A DNA stretch of 64,000 nt from an uncultured Clostridia bacterium (GTDB lineage: Bacteria > Bacillota > Clostridia > Oscillospirales > Oscillospiraceae): positions 1 to 64,000 of the forward strand of contig CAMCNO010000007.1 of NCBI GenBank assembly GCA_945876285.1, given 5' to 3'. Positions 7,746-17,438 of the stretch are shown in pieces. Made by a program: the position numbers and the translations under genes. The stretch's first letter is position 1, and each line of letters opens with the position of its first letter. The notes beneath the pieces were generated by a model that made no database searches, had not been told where the DNA came from, and was given only the letters and a program-made list of their open reading frames with translations.

Positions 7746-10700
7746 ATGACGATGGCAACCAATGAAAACTCATTTTTTGAGCGCCTGTTTGCGGGAAAAG
7801 AAGTGCTCTGGGCCCTTCACACCACCTATACATGTGAGCTGGGCTATGTGCAGTCCCTGTTGGCAACGCAGTATGCCTGCGAGACAGAGAAGGCTGCAAA
7901 ATACGTGGATAACCATGATACCGCTGTTTTCTATCACTCCAGCGATACGAGCCCCGGGTTGACCGGAAAATGGGTCGGCAACGGTTTTCCGGGGGATGCC
8001 GCCCAGGCGATGGTGTTTCCCGTGACAGGAGACCGCACCTTCCATGCCAAGATCTCGCTGGTTTGTTATAAGGACGCAAATGACCAGACACGATACCGCC
8101 TGGCCGTGTACAGCAAGAATCTGCAGTTTGATGATAACTGCGCCGAGATTGCACTGCTGTTTGACCTGATGGAATCAGAGCGGGAAAACGATATCGCTAA
8201 ACAAAATGCGCGGAATCTGCAAAACTATCTGGGATTCATTTGCGAGAATGCCAGCGACGAGGGAAAAACATGGCTGAAAGACCATAAGCTGCCTGACAGC
8301 CTTCCCAAATCATTTACTCTGGAAAGCGAATTCTCCGGAAAAGAGGCGGAGCTGCACTTTGGCGGCTTCGGAAAACTATCCTTGTCTGAACGCATGGACC
8401 TGGCAGGTGCGGATGCAGGCAGTATGGTACTTACGCCGCCGGAGTTTCTTCGGGGCACCGCTGCGGCCACATATTTCTCGCAGGGAGGAGCGGGTGCGGG
8501 GCGGCTGTATGATTTGGATTCGACAAAGGAACCGGGCCTGAAAAATGCATCCGGTGCTTCGATTTCCTCCAGTCATATCAAATTGTATCTGCTGAAGCAT
8601 GGCGAGCAATACACACTGTGGACAGGCAGTGCCAACGCCACGGCCCATGGCATCGGCTGGGATTTCTTCAACAAAAAAGCCTGCCCGGAAAACGCCAGTG
8701 TGGAATGCCTGGTGAAGTTTACCCTGGATAAAGCAGAATTTGTTGCTTTGCGGCAGCAGATCGGGCAGTATTACAAGTGTTTTGATGATTTTAAGAATGA
8801 AGAGGGGAGCTTTAAACCGGAACCGGACAGATTTGGAGCATGGGTGGTCTCCCACTACAAGGTTGTGAAGCTGCAATATCTAGATGCCTATAACCAATGT
8901 ATCAGTTCCAATAATACTTGGTCTAAAGCGGCAAAAATACAGGTTACATTGGGAGCTGAGAATCCAGACGGCGTTTCTACATTTTCTGGAAACGTTTCAA
9001 AACAGCCATGTTGGTATCCGGCAGAATACAGTGATCGTGATTACAAACCTGTTATTTCCCAAAAAGAAGTGAATAAGATTGCCAAACTGAAAAGCCCTGT
9101 TACAATACAGTGGCGTTTTGGCCAAAGAAATTTTAAACCCAGTCGGGGCATCCTGATCTTTGGCGAAGGCGGTTATGCGATGCCGATTCCTGCTAAGTTG
9201 CTGGAGAATATCCCAAAGGAGGAGGTAAAGGCCACCAAGAAGCGGGACACACGGCTGTCCACCATGCTGATGAATGACCCTCTGCCGGAGGAGTTGGTCG
9301 ATCCAAAGCTGAAAGCGGATCAGAAATTAGTGCAATATTATAATTTGCTGGCAAAGGGAACAAAACTCCAGCCGGTAAACCAGCAGGAGGGAGCAGATAC
9401 CGCTGCTGCAGCGAATGGTCAGGCATCTGCAGGAGCGGCAATCTCCCATGCAACGCTGCCGGATAAAGCGGACCTTTCGCAAACGCCGATGCCTTTCCAG
9501 AAGAAAGCTGCCGAACGCTTGGTAGAACTCCTGAAAAAGCGTTCCCGCGTCTTCCTGGCGGATGAGGCGGGGCTGGGTAAAACCTATTCCGCCGCAGCTA
9601 CGGTCTGCAAGCTGGCGGAAGCGCAGTGGATTGCGCAAAGCGAGCCAAGCCCCTTTATTGCCATCTATGTGGCGCCCAACAGGACCGTGCTGGAGAAATG
9701 CGCCGATGATTTTATAAAGAAAATCAAAGAGACGCCGCTGTTGAAATTTGATCAGCAGGAAAGCATCGAGTATGTTGACGCAGACCGTTTGACGAAGGCT
9801 GAGCTCCAGATGAAGGCTGAGCCCCAGAAGTATTCCGGAAAGACCATTGTGCTCCTTGCCGTTTCCGCGGAATGTGCATTGGGGAATGCAATTGCCGCAG
9901 AGGAACTTCATGCGATTCATCAGAAACAAAACTGTGAACAGAGAATGGATTATACCAGATGGTTCCTTAAGGAGTACAAGCCGGGCATTGTCATCTGGGA
10001 CGAGTATCACCGTTACGGCACAAAATTAAAGGACGGCAATAAAAAGGACGGCGAAAACGCCTTTTTCACCTGGGAAAAGGACAGCCATGACCCTCAAAAA
10101 TCCGAAAAGCCCATGAAGGCTCTGTTTATCTCCGCTACGCCATACCCCACCAATGTCTCCGGAAAAGAAAATCAGAAGGCACTGGACGATCTTTACGCGG
10201 CCAGCGAAAGGGATGAGCTGGAACCGTTACCCTCCTTCGAGAATGATTTTGCCGAACTGTTCTGCGGCGGGTGGAGCGACCACTCGATGCCGGAAGAACA
10301 ATTGATAGCGGCCTATCAAGCGTATATGGATAAACCAGAAAATGGCACAAAAACAGCCTTGCAGACGCTGCTGCAGGAAGGAATGGTCCGCAATGAGCGC
10401 ACCCGCCTGCAGGGTGAAATCGAGCGTTATCAGCGGCTGGATCCGCCCGCAGCGCTTTACACATCCGAGTATGAAGCGCCGCTGTGCAATACCCGCAAAC
10501 AATGTGTGGCGTTGAAAGAGGCGCACTATCCGGTTGGCGCATTGACATGGAGCCTCAGCCTGCCCTGGGTGCTGTCGTTTCCCACTGACCGGGGAAAGGT
10601 AACGCGCGAATTAAAAACGATCTTGGATACAAGGGGAGCCATTTCCTGCAAGAAAAGGAACGAAACTGCTCAAAAAGTATCTGAAAATGATGTGTATGAC

Positions 10701-12506
10701 TTGTATGCCGAGTTTTTGAAAAATGTTTCAAAGAATGGTTGGGACGGTACATTATGTGGTGCGTTTCATTATGATGCAAGAAAGGATATAGAAATCTTCT
10801 CTGGTACATATGAACGAGATGGGGACATCGAGGAGAAAACACTGGAACCGTCTGGCTATAAATCCATACTGCCAACGTTTTTCGACTGTTTGGACCCCAC
10901 CGGGAAAAAAGACTTGCCGGAAGACCTGTTTGCCTATGAGGATAGCGGCGAGCCAAAAGATATCCTAAAAGGATTGCCGGAGCAGAAAGGACTGCCGGAG
11001 CAGAAAGGACTGCCGGAGCAGAAAGGATTGCCGGATCAGAATCTGCCCTTCCACGAAATCTGTAAGTATCAGTTGGCGAAGGATGACAACGACGTTTCCA
11101 CCATGGCGCAGCTTCTGTGGCTGCCGCCTACCGTGCCGCTGTATCAGCCGAATGAAGAAAGTATTTTTGCCCGCCACAAGGACCACAGCAAGCTGCTGGT
11201 CTTTGCGGAATACAAGTATCTGCAGCGGGGCGGCGCGCTGCTGCTCAGCGATTACACGAAGCTGCTGAACCAAAGAGAGAATCATCCCGTTCCCGAGAAA
11301 TTTCCGCCGAAGCTGGATACGTTCCGGATGATGGACGGCGACAAATTGGAAGATGTTCTTTCTTTCCAGTTGACCCAAATTGACCACCGGAAGCAATCCT
11401 TGGACGAACTGCTGGAGAATATCCGGGCGGAAAAGGAATGGGATGAAGTGACGGCGCTGGCTGCGATTGCTTCTCCCGCTGCCGTGATCTATCACCTCGA
11501 AATGGATGGGGGAGCAGGCAGCAAAGCGGGAAAAGAAGCGGCGAGGGAAGTTGAGAGCGCTTTCCACGAATATCTCAGGCAGGACGGCGTGAAGGAGGCT
11601 TTATGGGCCTGGATGGTGGATCACGAATTCAACGGAACCCCAGAGGACTGGGGAAAAGGGCTCCTGCGCTACTGTGCCGAAGGCAATCTCTACGCTGTGC
11701 TGGAAGAGTGGTATGCTATTTGTAAGATTCCAGAGCAAAAAAAGAAAGGGACTATTCAGAAAAAGAGCAAGTCTGAGGCACTGTGCAGCTTGTTGAAGGC
11801 CGGGTTCAGGACAGAAGAGAATCAATTCTTCCGCGGCACGATCGTACACGTGCAGACAAAGAAAACGACTACGAATCCAGGAACCCCGCTGAACGGCTTA
11901 CCTCGCTGCTGCTCCTATGCCGACCGGCTGACCGGTGACGTCACCGATGTGGGAAGCGGCGCCAATGAAGAGAACTCTGCGATGCTGATGCAGCAGTTCA
12001 CCTCGCCTTTCTGGCCGATGATCCTCTTTGCCGGACGAGGCGCGCAGGAGGGACTGGATTTCCATCAGTACTGTATGCGGATGATGCATCTGACCCTGCC
12101 TCGGGGTGCTGTCAGCTATGAGCAGCGCCGGGGCCGCATCGACCGCTACCGGAGCCTGCTGGTGCGCCGCCGCGCCGCCGAGCTGCTGGCAGAGCTTCCT
12201 GTGGGCCAGACTGGTAGCGGGAACCTCATGATGCGGATGTTTACATACCTGAAAGATCATCCGGAGCTGCACCCGGACTATGACAGGACAACGGGGACAC
12301 TGGCGGATCAGCTCTACCCCAATTGGCATATCCCAAACAAAAACAGCCGTTTCTACTTTGAAGAGCTGATACCCGTCTGGGAGTATACGGACTTTGGCGA
12401 GCAGCTGAAATCCTATGATGCCATGCTGGAGAGCTATCGCCGCCCATTTGGCACAAGTCATACGGAATGCAGTGAGGATCTGACCTTGGATTTGTCTACC
12501 AAATAA
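7746..12506 (+). CDS. Phospholipase D-like nuclease fused to SF2 (SNF2-type) helicase
   Basis: 1586 aa. The N-terminal PLD-like module has two H-x-K half sites: FHAKISLV (H100, K102) with SKNL after it, and SSHIKLYLL (about residue 276) followed by GSANATAHG. This makes a pseudo-dimeric phosphodiesterase active site likely. The helicase core follows: Walker A LADEAGLGKT (about 604), Walker B VIWDEYHRYG (about 750), motif III ISATPYPTN (about 795), and late motifs GRGAQEGLDF and YEQRRGRIDRYRS (about 1459). A nuclease joined to a DNA translocase in an accessory island is typical of anti-phage or restriction-like systems, but I cannot match it to a named one. Residues about 1077-1098 hold an 18-bp tandem repeat encoding GLPEQK. 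The start ATG has GGTGGAGGG upstream. Confidence 0.85.
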   Translation: MTMATNENSFFERLFAGKEVLWALHTTYTCELGYVQSLLATQYACETEKAAKYVDNHDTAVFYHSSDTSPGLTGKWVGNGFPGDAAQAMVFPVTGDRTFHAKISLVCYKDANDQTRYRLAVYSKNLQFDDNCAEIALLFDLMESERENDIAKQNARNLQNYLGFICENASDEGKTWLKDHKLPDSLPKSFTLESEFSGKEAELHFGGFGKLSLSERMDLAGADAGSMVLTPPEFLRGTAAATYFSQGGAGAGRLYDLDSTKEPGLKNASGASISSSHIKLYLLKHGEQYTLWTGSANATAHGIGWDFFNKKACPENASVECLVKFTLDKAEFVALRQQIGQYYKCFDDFKNEEGSFKPEPDRFGAWVVSHYKVVKLQYLDAYNQCISSNNTWSKAAKIQVTLGAENPDGVSTFSGNVSKQPCWYPAEYSDRDYKPVISQKEVNKIAKLKSPVTIQWRFGQRNFKPSRGILIFGEGGYAMPIPAKLLENIPKEEVKATKKRDTRLSTMLMNDPLPEELVDPKLKADQKLVQYYNLLAKGTKLQPVNQQEGADTAAAANGQASAGAAISHATLPDKADLSQTPMPFQKKAAERLVELLKKRSRVFLADEAGLGKTYSAAATVCKLAEAQWIAQSEPSPFIAIYVAPNRTVLEKCADDFIKKIKETPLLKFDQQESIEYVDADRLTKAELQMKAEPQKYSGKTIVLLAVSAECALGNAIAAEELHAIHQKQNCEQRMDYTRWFLKEYKPGIVIWDEYHRYGTKLKDGNKKDGENAFFTWEKDSHDPQKSEKPMKALFISATPYPTNVSGKENQKALDDLYAASERDELEPLPSFENDFAELFCGGWSDHSMPEEQLIAAYQAYMDKPENGTKTALQTLLQEGMVRNERTRLQGEIERYQRLDPPAALYTSEYEAPLCNTRKQCVALKEAHYPVGALTWSLSLPWVLSFPTDRGKVTRELKTILDTRGAISCKKRNETAQKVSENDVYDLYAEFLKNVSKNGWDGTLCGAFHYDARKDIEIFSGTYERDGDIEEKTLEPSGYKSILPTFFDCLDPTGKKDLPEDLFAYEDSGEPKDILKGLPEQKGLPEQKGLPEQKGLPDQNLPFHEICKYQLAKDDNDVSTMAQLLWLPPTVPLYQPNEESIFARHKDHSKLLVFAEYKYLQRGGALLLSDYTKLLNQRENHPVPEKFPPKLDTFRMMDGDKLEDVLSFQLTQIDHRKQSLDELLENIRAEKEWDEVTALAAIASPAAVIYHLEMDGGAGSKAGKEAAREVESAFHEYLRQDGVKEALWAWMVDHEFNGTPEDWGKGLLRYCAEGNLYAVLEEWYAICKIPEQKKKGTIQKKSKSEALCSLLKAGFRTEENQFFRGTIVHVQTKKTTTNPGTPLNGLPRCCSYADRLTGDVTDVGSGANEENSAMLMQQFTSPFWPMILFAGRGAQEGLDFHQYCMRMMHLTLPRGAVSYEQRRGRIDRYRSLLVRRRAAELLAELPVGQTGSGNLMMRMFTYLKDHPELHPDYDRTTGTLADQLYPNWHIPNKNSRFYFEELIPVWEYTDFGEQLKSYDAMLESYRRPFGTSHTECSEDLTLDLSTK
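10973..11044 (+). repeat. 18-bp tandem repeat within the PLD-helicase gene
   Basis: About four copies of an ggattgccggagcagaaa-type unit encode (GLPEQK)n, the last copy diverged to GLPDQN. In frame, so copy number can vary without breaking the protein; likely a flexible linker. Confidence 0.85.
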
Positions 12507-12567
12507 GGCGGATGACCTTCATAGGTTTTGGCTGGTACGTAATATACAGGGCGTAGAAAACACAACA

Positions 12568-12603
12568 GCAGCCAGCTCCGACCGGAGCTGGCTGCACATT
12601 TTT
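12568..12603. terminator. Terminator between PLD-helicase and the convergent MORN gene
   Basis: Perfect 12-bp stem gcagccagctcc / ggagctggctgc, loop gacc, then ACATTTTT on the plus strand. It can serve both convergent genes. Confidence 0.8.
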
Positions 12604-12613
12604 GGGGCTGGAT

Positions 12614-13813
12614 TCAGTTGACGTAGATATTCGTTTCGAAGGTTTGCCAGTGGGTGCCGTCCCGCTTCTTGAAGCGGTGCTCGCCCTCCAGGGAGCCGGC
12701 GCCGGTTTCGTCGTAGTAATAATACAGAGAGGTGCCTTCGCCGTCCTCCAGGATGGAGTTATAGCCGCACTCCGTGACGCCCCAGTCGATCTCTGCCTCA
12801 TCACTGTCATAGAAGGCATAACCGTCTGGCTCAAAGTAGTACTCCACATCCCCGATCCGGATATAGCCCTCCCGGACGTAGGTGATGCCCTTGTAGGTGT
12901 TGTCCTTCATGGTCAGGGGCTTGCCGTTGGGCTTGTACCAGCCGTCCGCCTGCTTTTCGGCAATGACCTGCAGGGACTGGTCATATCCCAGGGCATCGGC
13001 TTTGGCGGATTTGAATTTGACCAGCTGCTCGCTGCCGTTTTCGTAGCGATAGCCGTAGCCGGTGGGTGCGCCCTTTTTGAACTTCGCCACATAGACGACC
13101 CCGTTACCCCGATAGATGCCGTAGCCCTGGAGCAGGGATTTCTTGAAGGTACCGATATTCAGGTAGTCACCCTGTTCCTTGACCACCATGCCGTAGCCGT
13201 TCAGATCGCTTCCTTCAAAATAGCCGATGGTGTAATCCCGACCGTCAAGCCGCATACAGACACCATCAGGCTTGTTGAAGCGCTGGTTTCCGATGTATTT
13301 CAGCCCCTCGTATTCAAAGGACTCCGCGTCATATTCGGCGGAAAGGAAGCTGCTGGCCTTGCCCACAAAGACCTTTCCTGCCCGGAACAGGGAGACACCG
13401 CCGTACAGCAGCGCAACGATCAGGAGCAAGGCCAGAATGGAGACAAAGTTTTCCCGGCCGCTGGATGCAGGCCCGGAGACTGCGCCGCCGATGCTGCCCA
13501 GAACGGCCTCTCCAAAGGAAGGCCCGCCACCCCCATTGCCGCCGTTGCCGTGAATATGGTAGGTATGGGATTTGGGGTCGTAATCCATCATGGACTGGAG
13601 GTCGGTGTTGTGCTTGTACAGGCTTCTGGTATACCCAACGCCGCTGTTCAGGCTGTTTTTGGAAATGTTCCGCCCAAAGCCGCGTACATTGTAGCCGCTG
13701 TTTTTGGCATACTGCTTGTATTCGGACTCCAGGTCTTTTTCGTGGATGACGCACTCGCCTTTGCTGCTGATGAAATCCATCAGGGTACTGGTCTTGCTGT
13801 CTCGTTTGGCCAT
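12614..13813 (-). CDS. MORN-repeat-like membrane-anchored protein
   Basis: 399 aa from the ATG at 13813 (MAKRDSKTSTL), which has AGGTGGG upstream; the longer track ORF adds 20 residues without a ribosome site. The N-terminus is soluble, then a Gly/Asn-rich linker (HGNGGNGGGG), one hydrophobic segment (FVSILALLLIVALLYGGVSLF), then repeats of MORN type such as DLNGYGMVVKE, LLQGYGIYRGNG and APTGYGYRYENG. MORN repeats bind lipids or partners; no enzymatic motif seen. Convergent with the PLD-helicase gene, with its own promoter. Confidence 0.75.
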   Translation of the reverse strand: MAKRDSKTSTLMDFISSKGECVIHEKDLESEYKQYAKNSGYNVRGFGRNISKNSLNSGVGYTRSLYKHNTDLQSMMDYDPKSHTYHIHGNGGNGGGGPSFGEAVLGSIGGAVSGPASSGRENFVSILALLLIVALLYGGVSLFRAGKVFVGKASSFLSAEYDAESFEYEGLKYIGNQRFNKPDGVCMRLDGRDYTIGYFEGSDLNGYGMVVKEQGDYLNIGTFKKSLLQGYGIYRGNGVVYVAKFKKGAPTGYGYRYENGSEQLVKFKSAKADALGYDQSLQVIAEKQADGWYKPNGKPLTMKDNTYKGITYVREGYIRIGDVEYYFEPDGYAFYDSDEAEIDWGVTECGYNSILEDGEGTSLYYYYDETGAGSLEGEHRFKKRDGTHWQTFETNIYVN

Positions 13814-13844
13814 GGCTCCCACCTCATTGGTATGTTCTGTTCCC

Positions 13845-13873
13845 AATATACATGAATGGGGAAAAATTGGCAA
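13845..13873 (-). promoter_or_regulatory. Promoter of the MORN-like gene
   Basis: Minus strand TTGCCA, 17-nt spacer, TATATT, 31 nt upstream of the chosen ATG. Confidence 0.5.
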
Positions 13874-13950
13874 GATAAACCATAAAAATGAAATGAATGG
13901 GAATCTGGAGGCAGCATGTCGTCTTGCTTGAAGGCCCTAAGAGGCACATG

Positions 13951-13979
13951 TTGACAAGGTCAATTTCGCATTCTATACT
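13951..13979 (+). promoter_or_regulatory. Consensus sigma-A promoter of the zinc-ribbon gene
   Basis: TTGACA, 17-nt spacer, TATACT. It lies upstream of the corrected start at 14070 and leaves a leader of about 85 nt. Confidence 0.7.
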
Positions 13980-14069
13980 GATGATGTTAGAATTTCTGCG
14001 GATTTTCGGATGCCGGAAACCGTTCGATGTTTTCGTGGGAAGAGCGAAAATAAAAGGAGGATCGTTTTG

Positions 14070-15449
14070 ATGATCTGTGTGAAATGCGGTGCAAGCATTC
14101 CCGAAAAGTCCTTGTTCTGCAATTATTGCGGCGCAAAGCAGGCACTGACTTGCTCTGCCTGCGGCGCGAAGCTGCCGCAAGGCTCTGCATTCTGCAATCA
14201 GTGCGGCACGCCGGTGAGTGCCGGAGCTGCTGCGCCGGAGAAAAAGCGCCGGGGGCGGCCGACCACAAAGACTGCCGAGGAGGCCAGTCCGGCTCTGGTG
14301 GGCTGCGTGCCTGTCATGCCTGCCGACCTGCGGCCCAGTTATTCCGCATGGAACCAGTTCTGCGACTGGAAGAACCCGTATAGGAGCAAGGTTACAGGCG
14401 GGGCGGAGTATCACTTTATCAGGAAAGGTGATAAACTGTACCGCCTGAGGCCTGAGGATACCAAGGCCAAGGCGGTCGACGGGCTGCCCTTTGTGCCGAG
14501 TGAGATGTTTTGGGGCGATGGTGTGCTCTGGTTGGTGGAATCAGACCGCGAGAGCAGGAGCTACCGCATCTATTCCCTGGACCCAGTGACCCTGGAATGC
14601 AGTCTTGTGGTCGATCTGTCCGAACTTGAGAAGAATTATTCAGTGGAAGCGCCTTATGTGACCCGCACATCCATCTGCTTTAAGGCATACCGCTCGGAAG
14701 GCGGATGTAAGCTGCTGCGCTGGAACCGGAAAAAGGGCACGCTGAGTACGCTGTATTCAGAAGTGACGTACATGGATATCCGTGGCTTCGGAGACGGTTG
14801 GGTATGGATAGCCGATCAGAATGACGAAGGCAAAAATGCGCAGCTCTGGATCGACGACAGCGGGAAGCAAAAGCCACTCTATGAGCATCCGGACGTCGCA
14901 CCCCTGCTGCCGTTGATTCAAGAGACGTTGGGACTGCGAACAGTGGAGGATGATAAGAACCGGCAGATGGAATGGGTGAGTCATTTCGTCGTTTTTCTGG
15001 AGCCTTCGGCACTGTATTTTAGCAAGAATGCGAGTGACGCGGGCGAGGGTGCTGTAAGGGATGACGAGTGCATTTACCGTCTGCCCTTTGGCGCGGCGGA
15101 AAGCAAGCAGGCGGAGATCATCTGGCAGAAGCCCCACGACCTCAGGAAAGTCTGGCGGGATTTTGAATGGCAGAAGAAAGTACGCGAAACGGAGCACTCC
15201 TGGTCCCAGGTAAGCCTGTTTAACGGCGAGTATGCCGCCGGAACGGGCAGTGGAAGCACGAACTATGATTGGTGCTATCAAAATGCCGCGGGTGAACGCA
15301 TCGATCTTGGCCGGTTTGATCGGTGTGAAGGAGCATGCGCCCTGCTGGGCAATATGCTGTACGTCATGGGCGACTGGGGCGTGGGCTGGTGTAAATTCCG
15401 CTTGGGGCATGATGTGCCGAAGTGCTGTCCAGTGGAATTTGAGGAATAA
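14070..15449 (+). CDS. Double zinc-ribbon, AT-hook and beta-propeller-like protein (copy 1)
   Basis: 459 aa from ATG 14070, chosen because AAAGGAGG precedes it; the track start at 14010 has none. Two zinc ribbons: CVKCGASIPEKSLFCNYCG and CSACGAKLPQGSAFCNQCG. A basic KKRRGRP segment then resembles an AT-hook, and a roughly 370-residue Trp/Asp-rich C-terminal part (YRLRPEDTK, RIYSLDPVTLE, VWIADQNDEG) looks like repeated beta-blades. It is a paralogue of the 52054..53430 gene in the same domain order. Possibly a DNA- or protein-binding sensor; catalytic function not indicated. Followed by tandem terminators. Confidence 0.78.
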   Translation: MICVKCGASIPEKSLFCNYCGAKQALTCSACGAKLPQGSAFCNQCGTPVSAGAAAPEKKRRGRPTTKTAEEASPALVGCVPVMPADLRPSYSAWNQFCDWKNPYRSKVTGGAEYHFIRKGDKLYRLRPEDTKAKAVDGLPFVPSEMFWGDGVLWLVESDRESRSYRIYSLDPVTLECSLVVDLSELEKNYSVEAPYVTRTSICFKAYRSEGGCKLLRWNRKKGTLSTLYSEVTYMDIRGFGDGWVWIADQNDEGKNAQLWIDDSGKQKPLYEHPDVAPLLPLIQETLGLRTVEDDKNRQMEWVSHFVVFLEPSALYFSKNASDAGEGAVRDDECIYRLPFGAAESKQAEIIWQKPHDLRKVWRDFEWQKKVRETEHSWSQVSLFNGEYAAGTGSGSTNYDWCYQNAAGERIDLGRFDRCEGACALLGNMLYVMGDWGVGWCKFRLGHDVPKCCPVEFEE

Positions 15450-15481
15450 TCACTGTTTATTCGGATAAATAAAACGAACAG

Positions 15482-15514
15482 AGCGGGGAATCCGGTATGG
15501 GTTCCCCGCTTTTT
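15482..15514 (+). terminator. Terminator 1 after zinc-ribbon gene
   Basis: Stem agcggggaa / ttccccgct then TTTTGG. Confidence 0.75.
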
Positions 15515-15551
15515 GGCGTTTCCTGCAGATGACCACTAGGAATATTGCCTG

Positions 15552-15588
15552 GAGGGTAATGCCGAAGTAAGGCATTGCCCTCGTTTTT
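15552..15588 (+). terminator. Terminator 2 after zinc-ribbon gene
   Basis: Stem gagggtaatgcc / ggcattgccctc (one G-T pair) then GTTTTTGTT. A second hairpin 40 bp after the first isolates the large minus-strand operon that converges here. Confidence 0.75.
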
Positions 15589-15611
15589 GTTGGCGCAGAG
15601 GTCTGCGTGGA

Positions 15612-17417
15612 TCATCTGCAAAAGCCGATGACGGATTGACCGCCGTCCTTTTCCTGCGCCAGCAGGCGGCTGGAGGCGGCCTCCAGGTCGGCGGAGGTCA
15701 GGGCGGAGCCCACCTCGGGCTCGCCCATGACCCGCAGGGCCATTTCCTCCTTGGCGGCCTGGAACAGGCGGCGGGCCTCACGGCCATTGCCGAAATTCTC
15801 GCCCTTGCGGCGGCGCAGGGGGGTGAAGAAGCGGCTGCAGATGTCCGCGGCGTCCTCGGGCAGAGTCAGATGCTCTTTGTCCGCGAAGGTCTTGAAGATG
15901 TCGAAGAGCTGGCCGTCCTCGTAGCCGGGGAACTCCAGCACCTGGGCCACGCGGCTGGACAGACCGGGGTTGGAGGAGAGGAGCTTTTTCATCTCGTCGG
16001 AGTAGGTGGCGAAGATGACCATGGTCTCCGGCTCCAGCTCCATGTGGCGCACCAGGGCGTTGACGGCCTCGGTGACGTAGATGTCCTGCCCGTCTTTGTT
16101 CAGCAGGGCGCCGGCCTCGTCGATGAACAGCACGCCGCCACGGGCCTGCTGGAACAGCTCCGCGATCATGTGGGAGGTCTGGCCCAGGTAGGCGCCGATG
16201 AGCTGCTCCCGGCCCGCCTCCACGAAGCGGCCGGTGCCGCAGCCCTCCTCCCGGAGAATCTGGGCGGCCAGACGGGCGGTGACGCTCTTGCCGGTGCCGG
16301 GCGCGCCGGAGAAGGCCATGTTGCGGCAGGAGGGAGCAATTTCCACACCGCTCAGACGGCGGCGGTCCTCCATGGCGGCAACGGCCAGTATACGGCTTAG
16401 GGCATCCTTGACACCGCTAAGCCCCACCATGGCCTGCAGAGCCTCCCGGCCCTGGGCTCCCTGGGCGCGGCAGGGGCGCATGATCAGGTCGGAGGTCTCC
16501 AGCGGCTTCCGGTCCGTCTTGGCCGCGGAGACACGGTGGAGCAGCAGCTCCAGATCGCTCTCCTCAAAGGCGGCGCCCCGGTAGCGGCGCAGCTGGGCGA
16601 TGGCCTTGTCCAGATCGGCGGCGGGGGAGAAGGTGAGCAGGGAGGAGCCGGCCATCTGGACCAGCAGGCGGCGCAGGTACGCCTGGTCCGCCTGGCCAAC
16701 CTGACAGGTCTGGAAGCCGTAGGTGAAGCGCAGCTCCTCCAGCAGCTCCAGGTCGGTCTGGCTGGCCTTCATGGCCACGAAGATGTCCTGGGGGTCCTCC
16801 TGACTTAAGAAGGCGTCCACTTTGTCCAGCACACCGTCGGAGAGAACGGGGCCGGAGGAGGCGGCAATCAGAATGCCGGCGCTCTCCAGACCCACCAGGT
16901 CCAGCTGCTTCTCCTCCGCCTTCATCTGGGCGATGACGCCCTGCTTGCCCGCGGCAGCGGCGCTCTGGGAGAGGACGGGGTCCAGCAGGGAGGAGGAGAC
17001 CACCACCAGCGCGTCCTTGACGGCCTTGGCAGGACTGCCGCTGTCCTCCAGGTCGATGTTGTCCAGGTCGAAGTCGTCCCAATAGCTGTCTACGGCGGGG
17101 GCGGAGCGGCTGGTGCGTCCCTTGTGGGACATGGCGGTGAGGTACACGGCGGCCTGGCGGAGGTAGTAGTCGTTCTCCCCCATCAGCACCACGCGGAAGC
17201 CGTTGTCGCCCTTGCCCTCCACCAGCTTTTCCAGCGAGATCTGCCGGAACTGGGGAGCGGCCTGGAAGGCCTGGATCAGCTGCTCCGCGGAGTCCCGCTG
17301 GGGGAGCGTGCAGTAGGCCAGCGCCTTGCGGGGCGCGCCGGACAGGCGGCGCAGGGGCACAGTGCGGCAGAGAGGGGCGGTCTGGGTCATTTCGGGAGCA
17401 GTCATGGTCTGTTTCAT
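15612..17417 (-). CDS. AAA+ ATPase, CbbX/SpoVK-like, with novel N-terminal half
   Basis: 601 aa from the ATG at 17417 (MKQTMTAPEM), which has GAGGAGG 8 nt upstream; the track start seven codons earlier is less likely. The C-terminal half is a classical AAA+ module: VGLSGVKDAL lead-in, Walker A FSGAPGTGKS, pore-like GAYLGQTS, Walker B GGVLFIDEAGAL, sensor ATYSDE, and Arg finger region NPGLSSRVAQ. This is the CbbX/SpoVK branch, which remodels protein complexes. The N-terminal 330 residues are unrecognised. It is the last gene of the minus-strand operon, 21 bp after the MoxR gene. Confidence 0.85.
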   Translation of the reverse strand: MKQTMTAPEMTQTAPLCRTVPLRRLSGAPRKALAYCTLPQRDSAEQLIQAFQAAPQFRQISLEKLVEGKGDNGFRVVLMGENDYYLRQAAVYLTAMSHKGRTSRSAPAVDSYWDDFDLDNIDLEDSGSPAKAVKDALVVVSSSLLDPVLSQSAAAAGKQGVIAQMKAEEKQLDLVGLESAGILIAASSGPVLSDGVLDKVDAFLSQEDPQDIFVAMKASQTDLELLEELRFTYGFQTCQVGQADQAYLRRLLVQMAGSSLLTFSPAADLDKAIAQLRRYRGAAFEESDLELLLHRVSAAKTDRKPLETSDLIMRPCRAQGAQGREALQAMVGLSGVKDALSRILAVAAMEDRRRLSGVEIAPSCRNMAFSGAPGTGKSVTARLAAQILREEGCGTGRFVEAGREQLIGAYLGQTSHMIAELFQQARGGVLFIDEAGALLNKDGQDIYVTEAVNALVRHMELEPETMVIFATYSDEMKKLLSSNPGLSSRVAQVLEFPGYEDGQLFDIFKTFADKEHLTLPEDAADICSRFFTPLRRRKGENFGNGREARRLFQAAKEEMALRVMGEPEVGSALTSADLEAASSRLLAQEKDGGQSVIGFCR

Positions 17418-17438
17418 AGAAAAGTCCTCCTCGTTCAA

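Noticed and set aside
10973-11044. Short direct repeats considered as a CRISPR array
   Set aside because: 18-bp units are adjacent with no spacers and lie in frame within a coding gene.
12602-13855. 417-aa plus-strand ORF opposite the MORN-like gene
   Set aside because: The minus strand has a ribosome site, promoter, membrane helix and MORN repeats; the plus translation shows nothing recognisable.
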